Shown one piece after another: positions 1-11,072 of a DNA stretch of 64,000 nucleotides (positions are counted from its first letter, which is position 1; every line of letters starts with the position of its first letter). The notes below the pieces were generated by a model. The model was not told the origin of the DNA. It did no database searches and saw only the letters and a list, made by a program, of their open reading frames with translations. Location: assembly GCF_904846675.1 (NCBI RefSeq), contig NZ_CAJHBT010000001.1, forward strand, positions 1 to 64,000. The letters run 5' to 3'. The translations under genes were made by a program, and so were the position numbers. This DNA comes from Psychrobacter urativorans (GTDB lineage Bacteria > Pseudomonadota > Gammaproteobacteria > Pseudomonadales > Moraxellaceae).

Positions 1-60
1 GACAGTTATGAAGCTGCTGTGATTCTAGCCTGTGTCTTTATTTGGCTGCCGCTGATTTGA
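1..60 (+). CDS. 3' end of an unidentified plus-strand gene, possibly membrane protein
   Basis: Frame 1 is open from the first base to a TGA at 58-60 and ends in a hydrophobic stretch (EAAVILACVFIWLPLI). That would suit the last membrane segment of an integral membrane protein. It would converge with gspE, whose stop lies 34 bases further on. Only 19 codons are visible, so this is a suggestion based on hydrophobic character and position; no family can be named. Confidence 0.35.
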   Translation, partial: DSYEAAVILACVFIWLPLI

Positions 61-94
61 ATTCTATACAGACCCTAACCTCTATCTACTCGAA

Positions 95-1630
95 CTAACC
101 AAAGAAAGCGTCATCAAGTATGGCGCTTTCTTTGGTCACCCGTAACACTTCCTCTAACGTCGTGCGTCCTGCTATGACTTTATGCAGCCCGTCAGCACGA
201 ATCGATGGCGTTTGCTTGCGTGCGTAAGCTTCCAGCTCATATTCAGCAGTATTACTATGAATCATGCGCCGCAAGGTATCGTCAACCGGAACCACCTCGT
301 ATATCGCCGTCCGGCCTTTAAAACCTGATTGATTGCATTTATCACAGCCGACCGCTCTAGGTAGTTTAATCCCAGTGCCATTAACAGTATCAGCGTCAAT
401 ATTAATTTCAGTAAATAACTTAACCTGTTCAGGGTCAGCTTGTTCCCAAGTATGACAGTGCGTGCATAGCGTACGTACGAGCCGCTGAGCCACGACGCCA
501 ATCAATGAGGATGATAATAAGAAGGGCTCGATGCCCATGTCTTGTAGACGAGTGACTGCCCCAATCGCAGTGTTAGTATGTAGAGTCGATAATACCAAAT
601 GTCCTGTTAGCGACGCTTGTACGGCAATCTCAGCGGTCTCTATATCTCGAATTTCACCAACCATCACTACGTCTGGATCTTGGCGGAGCATCGCCCGCAG
701 ACTTTTGGCAAAGGTCATATCGACTTTATTATTTACTTGGGTTTGCCCAATACCATCGAGCTGAAACTCAATCGGATCTTCGGCGGTCAGAATATTGCGC
801 GTTTGATCATTCAAGTCAGTTAATGCCGCATAAAGAGTGGTGGTTTTACCAGAACCAGTAGGCCCCGTGACTAAAATAATACCATGGGGACGATAGATTA
901 AACGTTTAAGCTCATTATAATCGTTATCTGACAGTCCCAAATAAGTCATATCGAGATGACCGGCTTGTTTATCGAGCAAGCGCATCACCACCCGCTCACC
1001 GAAGCTTGATGGTAAGGTAGATACTCGCACATCGACTTCGCGTCCTGCCAGCCGTAGGCTTATTCGCCCATCTTGCGGCACACGTTTTTCGGCGATATCG
1101 AGCTTAGCCATCACTTTAATACGTGAGACTAACAACGGGGCCAATTGACGCTTGGGTGTGATAATTTCTTTGAGTTCACCATCCACGCGAAAGCGCACAA
1201 CCAAACGTTTCTCAAAAGTTTCGATATGAATATCGGAGGCATTGAGACGAATGGCTTCGGACAATAGCGCATTAATCAGACGAATAATGGGCGCATCGTC
1301 TTGCTGATCCATCAAGTCTTCAGTTTCAGGAACGCTATCCGCTAAACTATCGAGGTCAGGATGGTCCTCTAACCCAGCGGCAATATGCTGCGACTCGCCG
1401 GTATTACCAGCGTAAGCAGCGTTCATGCGTTTTTCAAAATCGTCTGGACTGACGCTATCATAGCTGGGCACACCGCGCACCCCTTGCTGCTGCAAAAACC
1501 GCACTGCCTCATTAATAGCCGATAATGGTGTGATTTTCGTTAACACCAAGGTCGGTGGCAATTCAGGATCAATCGCCAAAACAATCAAAAGCTGATGGCG
1601 TTTTGCAAAACTATACGGCAGTTGCATCAT
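95..1630 (-). CDS. gspE: Type II secretion ATPase GspE
   Basis: Cytoplasmic hexameric ATPase expected to power pseudopilus assembly for type II secretion. Near the N-terminus is LPYSFAKRH (residues 4-12), typical of GspE. The ATPase core follows: Walker A GPTGSGKTT (about 256-264), an aspartate-box/Walker B region RQDPDVVMVGEIRD (316-329) and two zinc-binding CxxC pairs (C389/C392 and C429/C432). The 511-aa length is normal for GspE. An AGG-containing ribosome site lies just upstream of the start. No other gsp gene is in the window, so gspE appears to stand apart from the rest of the system. PilB of type IV pili is a relative, but the N-terminal motif favours GspE. Confidence 0.9.
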   Translation of the reverse strand: MMQLPYSFAKRHQLLIVLAIDPELPPTLVLTKITPLSAINEAVRFLQQQGVRGVPSYDSVSPDDFEKRMNAAYAGNTGESQHIAAGLEDHPDLDSLADSVPETEDLMDQQDDAPIIRLINALLSEAIRLNASDIHIETFEKRLVVRFRVDGELKEIITPKRQLAPLLVSRIKVMAKLDIAEKRVPQDGRISLRLAGREVDVRVSTLPSSFGERVVMRLLDKQAGHLDMTYLGLSDNDYNELKRLIYRPHGIILVTGPTGSGKTTTLYAALTDLNDQTRNILTAEDPIEFQLDGIGQTQVNNKVDMTFAKSLRAMLRQDPDVVMVGEIRDIETAEIAVQASLTGHLVLSTLHTNTAIGAVTRLQDMGIEPFLLSSSLIGVVAQRLVRTLCTHCHTWEQADPEQVKLFTEINIDADTVNGTGIKLPRAVGCDKCNQSGFKGRTAIYEVVPVDDTLRRMIHSNTAEYELEAYARKQTPSIRADGLHKVIAGRTTLEEVLRVTKESAILDDAFFG

Positions 1631-1755
1631 AAAGACGACCTGATAAACAATGCCTAATAAAGAATACCTTTAAAAAGCGTCACAAATATAAAATAAAAGT
1701 GCTGAATGCTTAAATAATTAATCTGAAAAAAGAGTGACAGTAAGCCTCTGTGAGT

Positions 1756-1765
1756 TTGTTATAAT
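1756..1765 (+). promoter_or_regulatory. Extended -10 element upstream of thiG
   Basis: TTGTTATAAT, a consensus -10 with a TG extension, about 140 bases before thiG. No well-spaced -35 is visible. The same 10-mer occurs before potA, the TusA-like gene and purL. The leader that follows shows no CTGAGA-type TPP riboswitch core. Confidence 0.45.
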
Positions 1766-1904
1766 AACATTTTGTTTTGTTTGATAAGCAAAGCTTTTGC
1801 GCTATTCTACGATTTGAAAATCGTGTATTGTTATTATCCATCAAGGCCGAATTTTTACTGCTCACTCTATCTTTTATAGTCCGCCCGTTATTAGGATGCC
1901 AAAT

Positions 1905-2741
1905 ATGTCACAAGTCACGACCCCAGCCGCTACCGATGCTAACGACCCAATTTCTCTGACTAATGATACTTTTACTGTTGGTAGCCGTACCTTTTCGTCG
2001 CGCCTATTGGTTGGTACGGGTAAATATAAAGATATGACTGAAACTGGAACTGCGATTGCCGCTTCAGAGGCAGAAATTGTGACGGTTGCTATTCGCCGTA
2101 CCAATATTGGTCAGAATAGCAACGAGCCTAATTTGCTCGATGTCATCTCGCCGGATAAATATACGATTTTGCCAAACACCGCTGGCTGTTTCGATGCCGA
2201 GAGTGCCGTGCGCACTTGTAAGCTTGCCCGCGAGCTATTAGGCGGTCATAACCTAGTTAAGCTTGAAGTCTTAGGCGACGAAAAAAGTCTTTATCCTAAT
2301 ATTATGGAAACCCTTAAAGCGGCAAAAGTACTGGTTGACGATGGTTTTGAGGTGATGGTTTACACCTCGGACGACCCTATTGTCGCCCAAGAGTTAGAGA
2401 GTATGGGCTGTGTGGCAATCATGCCATTAGGCAGTCTCATTGGTTCCGGCCTTGGCCTTATTAATCGCCATACGCTAAGTCTCATTATCGAAAATGCTAA
2501 AGTACCCATATTGGTTGATGCCGGAGTGGGTACAGCCTCAGATGCCGCGATAGCTATGGAACTAGGCTGTGACGGGGTGCTGATGAACTCGGCGATTGCC
2601 AATTCCCAGAACCCAGTACTGATGGCGCAAGCAATGAAGCATGCGATTTGGGCTGGACGTCAAGCGTTCTTAGCCGGACGGATGCCCATGCGCAAAATAG
2701 CACAAGCCAGCTCACCGCAAACCGGATACTTTTTTCAATAA
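1905..2741 (+). CDS. thiG: Thiazole synthase ThiG
   Basis: ThiG forms the thiazole phosphate moiety of thiamine from 1-deoxy-xylulose 5-phosphate, dehydroglycine and ThiS thiocarboxylate in the cytoplasm. The 278-aa protein shows the family's (beta/alpha)8 signatures: LLVGTGKY near residue 35, NTAGC (91-95), the Schiff-base lysine in VKLEV (about K119) and the phosphate-binding GVGTASDAA region (about 207-215). I chose the ATG at 1905 because AGGATGCCAAAT gives a well-spaced ribosome site; an ATG nine bases earlier overlaps that site. Its sulfur-carrier partner thiS is not adjacent but lies at 26.15 kb. The substrate DXP is made by dxs at 5.6 kb. Confidence 0.95.
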   Translation: MSQVTTPAATDANDPISLTNDTFTVGSRTFSSRLLVGTGKYKDMTETGTAIAASEAEIVTVAIRRTNIGQNSNEPNLLDVISPDKYTILPNTAGCFDAESAVRTCKLARELLGGHNLVKLEVLGDEKSLYPNIMETLKAAKVLVDDGFEVMVYTSDDPIVAQELESMGCVAIMPLGSLIGSGLGLINRHTLSLIIENAKVPILVDAGVGTASDAAIAMELGCDGVLMNSAIANSQNPVLMAQAMKHAIWAGRQAFLAGRMPMRKIAQASSPQTGYFFQ

Positions 2742-2899
2742 AAATTATTAGAAAGCTTTTTAATCAAAATTTTAGTAAACAATAATAGACAGTTAGTAGT
2801 GAATTAATAAGATAGACTTAACTTAACTGCTGTTCATATCGATGTGCCGCCATAATGGCGGCCTACAACGCGCAGCTTATTGACTTTAAAGGACACGCC

Positions 2900-4294
2900 A
2901 TGCGATTGTTGACGGCAGTCGACCAGTTATTCTTACTGCTGGAATCCCGTAAGCAGCCTATGCATGTTGGCGGCTTATTTTTGTTTGAATTACCAGCAGA
3001 TGCACAAGGCGCGAATAGCGATTTTGTTTATCAGTTGGTTCAGCAGATGCAAACCTCTAAGGTGCCGCCAAGCTTTCCTTTCAATCAGGTGCTCGACCGT
3101 CTGATATTCTGGAAGCAAGATGAGGATTTTGATGTCGAACATCATTTTCGTCATGTTGCTCTGCCTAGGCCGGCGCGCGTTCGCGAATTGCTAATGTATG
3201 TGTCAAAAGAGCATGGGCGCCTGCTGGATCGTGCGATGCCATTGTGGGAATGTCACGTTATCGAAGGCATCCAACCAGAAACCATAGGTAGCCCTGAACG
3301 TTTTGCGTTATATTTTAAGATTCATCACTCACTGGTCGATGGCATTGCTGCCATGCGCCTGATTCAAAAGTCACTCTCGCAATCACCCAACGAACCGATG
3401 ACCCTGCCTGTTTGGTCGCTAATGGCTCGCCATCGTAATCAAGTCGATGCGCTGATTCCAGCGGGACGTTCGGTAACGCGTATTATTAAAGAGCAGCTGT
3501 CTACTATTAAGCCAGTAGTTACCGAGCTGCTTGACAATATTAAGCATCATGGTGATGACGACTATGTCGGTACCTTTGATGCACCTATGAGCGTCCTGAA
3601 TCAACGCATCTCAGCCTCACGGCGTATAGCGGCGCAATCGTATGACATGCAGCGCTTTCGTGATATTGCTGATGAGCTTGACGTTAATATGAATGACGTA
3701 ATTCTAGCGGTCTGTGCCGGAGCTATACGGCATTATCTGCTAGCGATGAACGCCCTACCCAACAAGCCTTTAATTGCTTTTGTACCGATATCACTACGCA
3801 GTGATGATAGCGCGACGGGCAATCAAATCTCGTTTTTATTGGCTAATTTAGGGACGCATTTGGACAATCCGATGCGCCGATTGCAATTAATTCATAGTAG
3901 TATGAATAGTGGCAAGCGCCGCTTTCGACGTATGAATCAGGCACAAGTGATTAACTATAGTGCTGTTGCTTATGCATGGGAAGGTCTGAATGTCTTAACT
4001 GGTTTATTCCCCAAAAAACAAGCCTTTAATTTGATTATCTCTAACGTACCGGGTTCTAAAAAACCACTATATTGGAATGGCGCACCGCTTAAAGCTCTAT
4101 ATCCAGCCTCAATAATAGTAGATGGGCAGGGTATGAATATCACCCTCGCTACTTATTTAGATAAAATTGAGTTTTGTATTACCGCTTGTAGCAGGCTGCT
4201 ACCGCATGTGCAAGATATACTGATGTTAATTGAAGAAGAGCTGAGTGTGTTGGAAAACATCAACGAAGAGAAACGGTTAGGTTTTCGTGAATAG
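2900..4294 (+). CDS. Wax ester synthase / acyl-CoA:diacylglycerol acyltransferase (WS/DGAT)
   Basis: Bifunctional acyltransferase family that makes wax esters or triacylglycerols as storage lipids. Visible motifs are the catalytic HHSLVDG (about residues 142-148), PLWE (114-117) and, in the C-terminal half, a conserved ISNVPG segment. The 464-aa length is typical. I start at 2900 rather than the in-frame ATG at 2855 because AAAGGA is correctly spaced and MRLLTAVDQLF matches the usual N-terminus. It is a monocistronic gene ending in a strong hairpin shared with suhB. WS/DGAT enzymes are common in Acinetobacter, Psychrobacter and Marinobacter, which supports the proposed affiliation. Confidence 0.9.
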   Translation: MRLLTAVDQLFLLLESRKQPMHVGGLFLFELPADAQGANSDFVYQLVQQMQTSKVPPSFPFNQVLDRLIFWKQDEDFDVEHHFRHVALPRPARVRELLMYVSKEHGRLLDRAMPLWECHVIEGIQPETIGSPERFALYFKIHHSLVDGIAAMRLIQKSLSQSPNEPMTLPVWSLMARHRNQVDALIPAGRSVTRIIKEQLSTIKPVVTELLDNIKHHGDDDYVGTFDAPMSVLNQRISASRRIAAQSYDMQRFRDIADELDVNMNDVILAVCAGAIRHYLLAMNALPNKPLIAFVPISLRSDDSATGNQISFLLANLGTHLDNPMRRLQLIHSSMNSGKRRFRRMNQAQVINYSAVAYAWEGLNVLTGLFPKKQAFNLIISNVPGSKKPLYWNGAPLKALYPASIIVDGQGMNITLATYLDKIEFCITACSRLLPHVQDILMLIEEELSVLENINEEKRLGFRE

Positions 4295-4344
4295 TCAAAC
4301 GAGATAATTATAAATACCTAATAAAAACTCAGTAACCGCCCGAT

Positions 4345-4382
4345 AAAAAAGGCTGACTCCAATATGAAGTCAGCCTTTTTTA
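4345..4382. terminator. Bidirectional terminator between WS/DGAT and suhB
   Basis: Fourteen-base arms (AAAAAAGGCTGACT / AGTCAGCCTTTTTT) with a 9-base loop and T-runs on both strands, located between convergent genes. Confidence 0.9.
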
Positions 4383-4405
4383 TTGATAAGATTTGCAAAA
4401 TTAAA

Positions 4406-5233
4406 TTATACTGCATCACGCCATGTCGGTACGACCACTTGCATCAATGGTTTTAATAATTTTACGTTACAGGCAAAGATAGATCCAGTGGTCATAGAAT
4501 CATGAGCGCCTTTATGATCGACGACCACGCCGCGCGCTTCGGTAACGATGAGCTCACCAGCAGCAATATCCCACGGCTTGATTGACATCTCAAAGTAGCC
4601 ATCAAAACGACCGGCAGCCACATAGCATAAATCTAGTGCCGCTGACCCCAAACGACGAATTTGACCACCCTGTTCAGAAACCTTTAGCAAACTTTCAAAA
4701 TGCTCTTTGGCGTAAGAAACCACTTGGCCATTGCGCATGCGTTCTAGCGGATGACCGGTAGTGAAAAGACCGCCATCAATGGTTTTGCGTTCGCTCACTT
4801 GCATACGGCGGTTGTTTAAGCGCGCGCCTTTACCGCGACTGGCAGAGAACATCTCATCGCGGACGGGATCATAGACCACACCATGTTCGGTCACGCCTTT
4901 ATACTGCACCGCAATTGAGACACAAAACTGCGGTACGCCATGAACGAAGTTTTTAGTCCCATCCAACGGATCAATAATCCAGCACCAGTCAGCATCTTCG
5001 CCACGACCTTCTTGCATTCCAAACTCTTCACCTAGGAAAGAATGATTTGGGTAGCTGGCTTTTAGCGTCTCAATGGTCAGCTCTTCGCTGAAGCGATCGA
5101 TGCGCGTCACTAGACCGTCAAGCCCTTTTGACTCAATATCCAGCTCGATTTTGTGGCGGTTTTGATGCGCATATAAAATCTCTTTACCGACTTTTTCGGC
5201 AGCACGCGCTGCGATGACGACCATGGGTTCCAT
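4406..5233 (-). CDS. suhB: Inositol-1-monophosphatase family protein SuhB
   Basis: Mg2+-dependent phosphatase of the inositol monophosphatase fold; SuhB in E. coli also binds RNA polymerase and supports rRNA synthesis. Metal-site motifs are visible: GEEFG (about 68-72), WIIDPLDGTKNF (85-96) and WDIAAGELIV near residue 220. The start at 5233 gives MEPMVVIAARAAEK, which parallels the E. coli N-terminus and has an AGG ribosome site. A longer in-frame ORF begins at 5320, but its extra 29 residues are hydrophobic and unlike the family. The protein is 275 aa. Confidence 0.92.
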   Translation of the reverse strand: MEPMVVIAARAAEKVGKEILYAHQNRHKIELDIESKGLDGLVTRIDRFSEELTIETLKASYPNHSFLGEEFGMQEGRGEDADWCWIIDPLDGTKNFVHGVPQFCVSIAVQYKGVTEHGVVYDPVRDEMFSASRGKGARLNNRRMQVSERKTIDGGLFTTGHPLERMRNGQVVSYAKEHFESLLKVSEQGGQIRRLGSAALDLCYVAAGRFDGYFEMSIKPWDIAAGELIVTEARGVVVDHKGAHDSMTTGSIFACNVKLLKPLMQVVVPTWRDAV

Positions 5234-5545
5234 AAATAACCTATCTGCTGAATGAATGAAGCGAATGAATAGTACGGATATTTCTGCTAAAAATACTAGG
5301 TTTAAAAATATTAAGGCCATTATACAAAAAATATGGCTTTTAAAAAAATAACATAAAAATAAAAAATACGGTCATGCTGCCCACACAATCCAACATCGTT
5401 GGTCGTCACCACAAATTACGCAAATTGTAAAAAAAATGAGCACCTACGGCAAGCAGGCGTTATTACTATAAATTCTTTATTAGAACCAGTTAAACTAAAA
5501 CCAGCTTTATTAACAATGGCTTAAAATAGTTTTGAAACTGTTTTT

Positions 5546-5581
5546 AAAAGTTACTCTAATCACTTGAAGTAACTTTTTTAG
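5546..5581 (-). terminator. dxs terminator
   Basis: Perfect 10-base arms AAAAGTTACT / AGTAACTTTT just after the dxs stop, followed on the minus strand by an A/T-rich tail. Confidence 0.75.
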
Positions 5582-5603
5582 AGTGCATTGATTCAAGACA
5601 AAT

Positions 5604-7697
5604 TTACGTTAATAACCGCTGTAATTGTGCCAAAACTCCAACAACGTCTAGGCCGCAATCAGCTAGCTGCTCTGCTTGCGAGCCATGGGATGCAAAGCGA
5701 TCAGCGATACCAATATTGCAAATTTCTGGACGATTACGTTTGAAGCCAAGTGATTCATTGAGTAAATATTCATTCACCGCACTGCCCGCGCCGCCCATAA
5801 TCATATGCTCTTCTAAAGTGGCGATATGAGTGACACCTTGTGTTAATAATTGCTCTATCAAGCTGGTATCTAACGGCTTCACCCAGCGCATATTAACGAC
5901 TTGAACTTGACAGCCAGTTGCGCTGACTGTGTTGTCTGCTTTGATATTATCATCAGTCGTCAATACTTCTAACAAAGCTTCAGCCGCTTGCTGAGCGGTT
6001 GCGACCATCGTACCAAACGCTAATAAAGCCAGCTTCACAGGAGCGTTATCGGCACCTAATACTGATTCTACAACAGCTTGGCCAATCTTATAATTCTGGG
6101 CAGGTTGTTCAATAGTCGCCCCAGTACCCGTACCGCGTGGATAGCGTACCGCCGTGCTGCCTTTATATTCGTAACAAGTATTTAGCAATTGATAACATTC
6201 ATTTTCGTCTTTTGGTGCAGCAATCAGCATATTGGGCACGCAGCGTAAAAAGGCAAAATCGAACACTCCAGCATGAGTCGCGCCATCTTCACCGACCAAA
6301 CCAGCACGATCAATAGCAAACATCACATCTAAATCTTGCAGAGCAACATCATGGATAAGCTGATCATAACCGCGCTGTAAAAAGGTCGAATAGATGGCGA
6401 CCACTGGTTTAATGCCTTGGGTTGCCATGCCGCCTGCTAACGTGACTGCATGTTGTTCAGCAATCGCTACATCAAAAAAGCGCTCCGGAAATTGACGGGC
6501 AAACTCAATCATTCCCGAGCCTTCTTCCATAGCTGGAGTGATGGCCAACAGCTTATCATCTTCTGCTGCTTTATCACATAAAAACTGCCCGAATACTTGC
6601 GAGTATTTTAAGGCTGGCGCCGCTTTCGGTTCAGTGCTAATAGGCTGATTAATAGACGACGCGTTTTCATCAATCGGTAACTTACTGATGGCATGATAAC
6701 CGACAGGATCAAGCTCTGCTGGCGCAAAACCTTTACCCTTGGTGGTATAAATATGTACCAAAACTGGACCATGAACCTGCTTGGCTAATGACAATACCCG
6801 CAAGAGCTCAGGAATATTGTGACCATCAAAAGGGCCAAAATAGGTAAAACCAATAGCTTTAAATAAATTATCTTCTAGCTGCGGTACATCACGCTGCTCA
6901 CGGTGCCGTTTACGTCTATTAAAGGCCTGCATAATCGGACGCTGACGTAATACTGGCGCGCCTGATTCCGAGATATCAACTTGATACCCAGATTCCCAAA
7001 GCATTGCTAAATGGCGTGAAAACCCACCGATAGAGCAGGATATCGACATGTCATTATCATTCAAAATCACTAATAAATTAGCGTTTTGCTGTACCGCATC
7101 ATTCATCGCCTCAAAAGCCATGCCGCCGGTCATTGCGCCATCGCCAATTACGGAAGCCACAGTTTGCTCGCGCCCTTGATAGCGCAGCGCCAAACTCATG
7201 CCTAAACCTGCAGAAATAGCAGTGGATGAATGACCAACGCCAAAAGTATCATAGACAGATTCTGCACGTTCAGGGAAGGCCGTTAGACCGTCTTTAGCGC
7301 GGATGCTACTAAGATTATCTCGGCGGCCAGTCAGCACTTTATGGGCATAGGCTTGATGCCCGACATCCCAGACAATTTGATCAAGCGGTGTATCTAACAG
7401 GTAATGTAGCGCAATAGTCAGCTCGACCACGCCAAGATTGGCCCCAAAATGACCGCCACTTTGACCCGCTGAATACAATAAGAACAGGCGCAGTTCATCC
7501 GCCAAGGTTATCAGCTGCTCGATGGTGAGCGATTTTAGGTCGTTGGGGGCATCAATAGCATCCAGAAGAGGTATATTAGGACGCGTGCGCGGTATCACCG
7601 TGTAAGTCTGTTGCAAGCCGGATAGGTGCGCAGCAGAATCGGTAGCTGATGGCGTTGATGACGACCAAGACTGTGAGGAATGAGTTGACTGCTGCAT
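5604..7697 (-). CDS. dxs: 1-deoxy-D-xylulose-5-phosphate synthase
   Basis: Thiamine-diphosphate enzyme condensing pyruvate and glyceraldehyde 3-phosphate to DXP, the first step of the MEP isoprenoid pathway; DXP also feeds thiamine (thiG) and pyridoxal synthesis. Recognisable segments are [23 protein letters not shown], the diphosphate-binding GDGAMTGG with its downstream asparagines, and the C-terminal transketolase region with IAEQHAVT and the YPRG segment. The start is uncertain: ATG at 7745 has its AGGA almost touching, so I chose 7697. A Ser/Thr-rich N-terminal stretch precedes the conserved region, making the protein about 60-70 aa longer than the E. coli enzyme. Confidence 0.95.
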   Translation of the reverse strand: MQQSTHSSQSWSSSTPSATDSAAHLSGLQQTYTVIPRTRPNIPLLDAIDAPNDLKSLTIEQLITLADELRLFLLYSAGQSGGHFGANLGVVELTIALHYLLDTPLDQIVWDVGHQAYAHKVLTGRRDNLSSIRAKDGLTAFPERAESVYDTFGVGHSSTAISAGLGMSLALRYQGREQTVASVIGDGAMTGGMAFEAMNDAVQQNANLLVILNDNDMSISCSIGGFSRHLAMLWESGYQVDISESGAPVLRQRPIMQAFNRRKRHREQRDVPQLEDNLFKAIGFTYFGPFDGHNIPELLRVLSLAKQVHGPVLVHIYTTKGKGFAPAELDPVGYHAISKLPIDENASSINQPISTEPKAAPALKYSQVFGQFLCDKAAEDDKLLAITPAMEEGSGMIEFARQFPERFFDVAIAEQHAVTLAGGMATQGIKPVVAIYSTFLQRGYDQLIHDVALQDLDVMFAIDRAGLVGEDGATHAGVFDFAFLRCVPNMLIAAPKDENECYQLLNTCYEYKGSTAVRYPRGTGTGATIEQPAQNYKIGQAVVESVLGADNAPVKLALLAFGTMVATAQQAAEALLEVLTTDDNIKADNTVSATGCQVQVVNMRWVKPLDTSLIEQLLTQGVTHIATLEEHMIMGGAGSAVNEYLLNESLGFKRNRPEICNIGIADRFASHGSQAEQLADCGLDVVGVLAQLQRLLT

Positions 7698-8309
7698 AAA
7701 CCGTACTATACCTACCAATCTGATGACAAGGTGACACCTTATCATATCCTGATGCGCCGTTATCGTCTAGATATGGCAGCATTTAATATTCTACAGCATT
7801 AGCTTAGCGGCTAAAATTATAGCCATTGGCTCGCGATGTAGGGATGATGATATGCTTACCACATCAGCGCTAATCGTTCATATTATGCACTATCGTTGTG
7901 CACTAATATCCGTGATATAGTGACGATACAGTAATGTAAGGGGAAAGACTTGTCACTGTATCCGTTAAAATAGTATGGCATAATAACATTTTTTTTTAAC
8001 TATCGTTGAAATCATCGTGCGCTATGTGTGAACTTTATGTGTTTTTATCACAAACTCTATCAACGCGCTCGGTTAATGGAAGTTATGTTTATCAATGCTA
8101 TCTTAGCAAGGTTATAAAAACTATAACATTAATAAATAATTATAAAATTGAAAAGCTAGACTACTAACCCTATAAATATAAGCAGCCATAAATACCAATT
8201 ATCATAACTACTAATTATATAGCTATCAGCACGTGGTTTTTAAAACGTAGCTTCGATAACTATGACCATACCCTCTACCGCCACGATAATCGGCCTATGC
8301 AGGACATTA
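7698..8309. other. Divergent intergenic region dxs-ribA
   Basis: About 600 AT-rich bases without a convincing gene. An inverted repeat GATACAGT (7925-7932) / ACTGTATC (7955-7962) overlaps a possible -35 TTGTCA for ribA. No FMN riboswitch signature was seen. Confidence 0.5.
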
Positions 8310-8984
8310 ATGTCATATCAATTTATTACCAGTGCCACGTTGCCCACTCGTCACGGCGAGTTTGATATTCATATGTTTGAAAATGAAGACGGTAAAGAGC
8401 ATGTGATGCTTACCGTCGGCCTGTCTGTGGCTGACCCTATATTAGAGGCAGATGCCGCGCTCAATGGTCAGCAGCATAACAAGTCGGCGCATCCTATTCC
8501 GCTGGTACGTATTCACTCTGAATGTCTAACGGGCGATGCCTTTAGCTCATTAAAATGCGATTGCGGCCCGCAGCTCAATGCTGCCATGCAAGCCATACAG
8601 GAAGATGGTTGCGGCGCTATTCTTTATTTGCGCCAAGAAGGTCGCGGTATTGGCTTGACCAATAAGATTCGCGCCTATGCGCTACAAGATCAAGGCCATG
8701 ATACCTTAGATGCTAACTTGATGTTAGGGTTTCCGGCCGATGCGCGCACGTATGATATGTGCAGCGCCATGCTGGCTCACGTGGGCGTCACCGAGGTGCG
8801 GCTGATTACCAATAATCCAGATAAAGTCGCTTATTTAAACGAGCATGGTATTCATGTGGCCGAACGCGTGCCGCTATTGGTTGGGGTCAATGATATCAAT
8901 GCCGGTTATATGGCAACCAAGCGTGATCGTATGGGACACCTACTGGATAAAGATATTCATACAAAAGCCCATCATAATAAGTAA
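8310..8984 (+). CDS. ribA: GTP cyclohydrolase II RibA
   Basis: Opens the imidazole ring of GTP to give the first riboflavin intermediate. Zinc ligands C72, C83 and C85 keep the family's spacing, and the RQEGRGIGL loop is at 108-116. The ATG at 8310 follows AGGACATTA and gives [13 protein letters not shown]; an upstream in-frame ATG at 8262 lacks a ribosome site. At 224 aa it is slightly longer than E. coli RibA. There is no RibB domain, so this is a monofunctional enzyme. It is followed by hemF on the same strand after about 100 bases, probably with its own promoter. Confidence 0.93.
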   Translation: MSYQFITSATLPTRHGEFDIHMFENEDGKEHVMLTVGLSVADPILEADAALNGQQHNKSAHPIPLVRIHSECLTGDAFSSLKCDCGPQLNAAMQAIQEDGCGAILYLRQEGRGIGLTNKIRAYALQDQGHDTLDANLMLGFPADARTYDMCSAMLAHVGVTEVRLITNNPDKVAYLNEHGIHVAERVPLLVGVNDINAGYMATKRDRMGHLLDKDIHTKAHHNK

Positions 8985-9031
8985 GACCAACAGAGTCATT
9001 TATTCCTATTATGAATAGCGGTTAGTTATGA

Positions 9032-10078
<1,047 letters not shown>

Positions 10079-10416
10079 TCTTTATTGGCATAATGTTAGT
10101 CTAGATGTTAGACATCTGTTGTAATATATCTTATATTTGCGCTCGTTTTACATCGGTCAGCAAATGCGTTATTTAGCACTGTGATGAATCTATGATTGCC
10201 ATATAAACATCATGATATTTACAGTGTAAATTAATTAACAATACTAGTTAGTTAATAGTAATAATGAATTAATAATATCAATTAGCTTTATAGATTAATA
10301 AAGGTCGGCTGTAATAGCTGACCTTTATTTATGTAATTTCCCAGCATATTCTTATGACTCCTAGCCTTTAGCTATGGAGAGTACATAGTAATAACCAAGT
10401 GTAAAGGAGTTCTCGT
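10079..10416. other. hemF to cytochrome c-prime spacer
   Basis: AT-rich, no gene seen. Holds the hemF terminator at 10300 and a small hairpin GATGT/ACATC near 10105. The next gene has a strong AAAGGAG ribosome site. Confidence 0.5.
10300..10330 (+). terminator. hemF terminator
   Basis: AAAGGTCGGCT / AGCTGACCTTT arms with one G-T pair, a 5-base loop and a short T-rich tail. Confidence 0.65.
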
Positions 10417-10887
10417 ATGGCACAGGTTCACATCAGTAAATCATTAAAATCAATCTTTGGCATCTCAATGATGACTGCTGTAATAGGTCTAACAGCCTGT
10501 ACGCCTACTCATCCAGATGTTAAGGCGCGTCAAGATATCATGAAAAACTATGGTGATGCCATGGAAGTTATGGGTGGTATGGTTAAAGCACCGGACACTT
10601 TTGACGCAGAAGAATTTCAAGAACAAGCGGCATTCTTAGCAGGAGAAGCCAAAAATCCTTGGAGCCATTTTGAGAATAAAGAAGCGGTAGGTAATGCCAC
10701 CGATGCCGTTTGGGTAGACGTTGATGGTTTTAAAGCAGACGCTGATAAATTCCAACAAGTAACCGCTGAGCTTAACAGTACGGCGCAGATGGCAACTAGT
10801 GCTGACGACATCGAGCCGGCCTTTGGCGCAGTTGGTAAAAGCTGCAAGTCATGCCATGACGACTTCCAAGTTAAAAAAGATGACTAA
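10417..10887 (+). CDS. Cytochrome c-prime-type (class II) c-haem lipoprotein
   Basis: A 156-aa exported protein. The N-terminus has a signal peptide ending in a lipobox (LTAC, lipidated Cys about residue 28), so it should be anchored in a membrane facing the periplasm. The single haem motif CKSCH lies at 143-147, very near the C-terminus, which is the hallmark of cytochrome c-prime. The preceding helical region carries the pattern RQDIMKNYGDAMEVMGGM seen in that family. Members bind NO or act in electron transfer; the specific role here is not shown. AAAGGAG lies upstream and a strong terminator follows, so it is probably transcribed alone. Confidence 0.88.
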   Translation: MAQVHISKSLKSIFGISMMTAVIGLTACTPTHPDVKARQDIMKNYGDAMEVMGGMVKAPDTFDAEEFQEQAAFLAGEAKNPWSHFENKEAVGNATDAVWVDVDGFKADADKFQQVTAELNSTAQMATSADDIEPAFGAVGKSCKSCHDDFQVKKDD

Positions 10888-10928
10888 TATTGTCTAATAA
10901 ATCTTTATTAAATAAGAGTCAGAAAAAT

Positions 10929-10966
10929 AAAAAAACCGCCAACTCAGTTTGAGAATGGCGGTTTTT
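10929..10966. terminator. Terminator after cytochrome c-prime gene
   Basis: AAAAAACCGCCA / TGGCGGTTTTTT arms around an inner CTCAGTTTGAG hairpin, with A- and T-runs suiting either strand. Confidence 0.88.
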
Positions 10967-10982
10967 TATGGGCTAAAATTTA

Positions 10983-11020
10983 TTAATGCTTTAATGCTTT
11001 AATGCTTTAATGCTTTAATG
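10983..11020. repeat. Octanucleotide tandem repeat, 4.75 copies
   Basis: Uninterrupted copies of TTAATGCT. It lies between a terminator and the MscS remnant, not inside an open gene. Confidence 0.9.
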
Positions 11021-11072
11021 TTCAATTCTTCAATAAAAGAAGCAACTTAGACAATCACTTATAGCTATCAAC

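Noticed and set aside
1766-1904. TPP riboswitch before thiG
   Set aside because: No CTGAGA-type core or matching helices seen in the leader.
7698-8309. FMN riboswitch before ribA
   Set aside because: The conserved core of the RFN element is not present.
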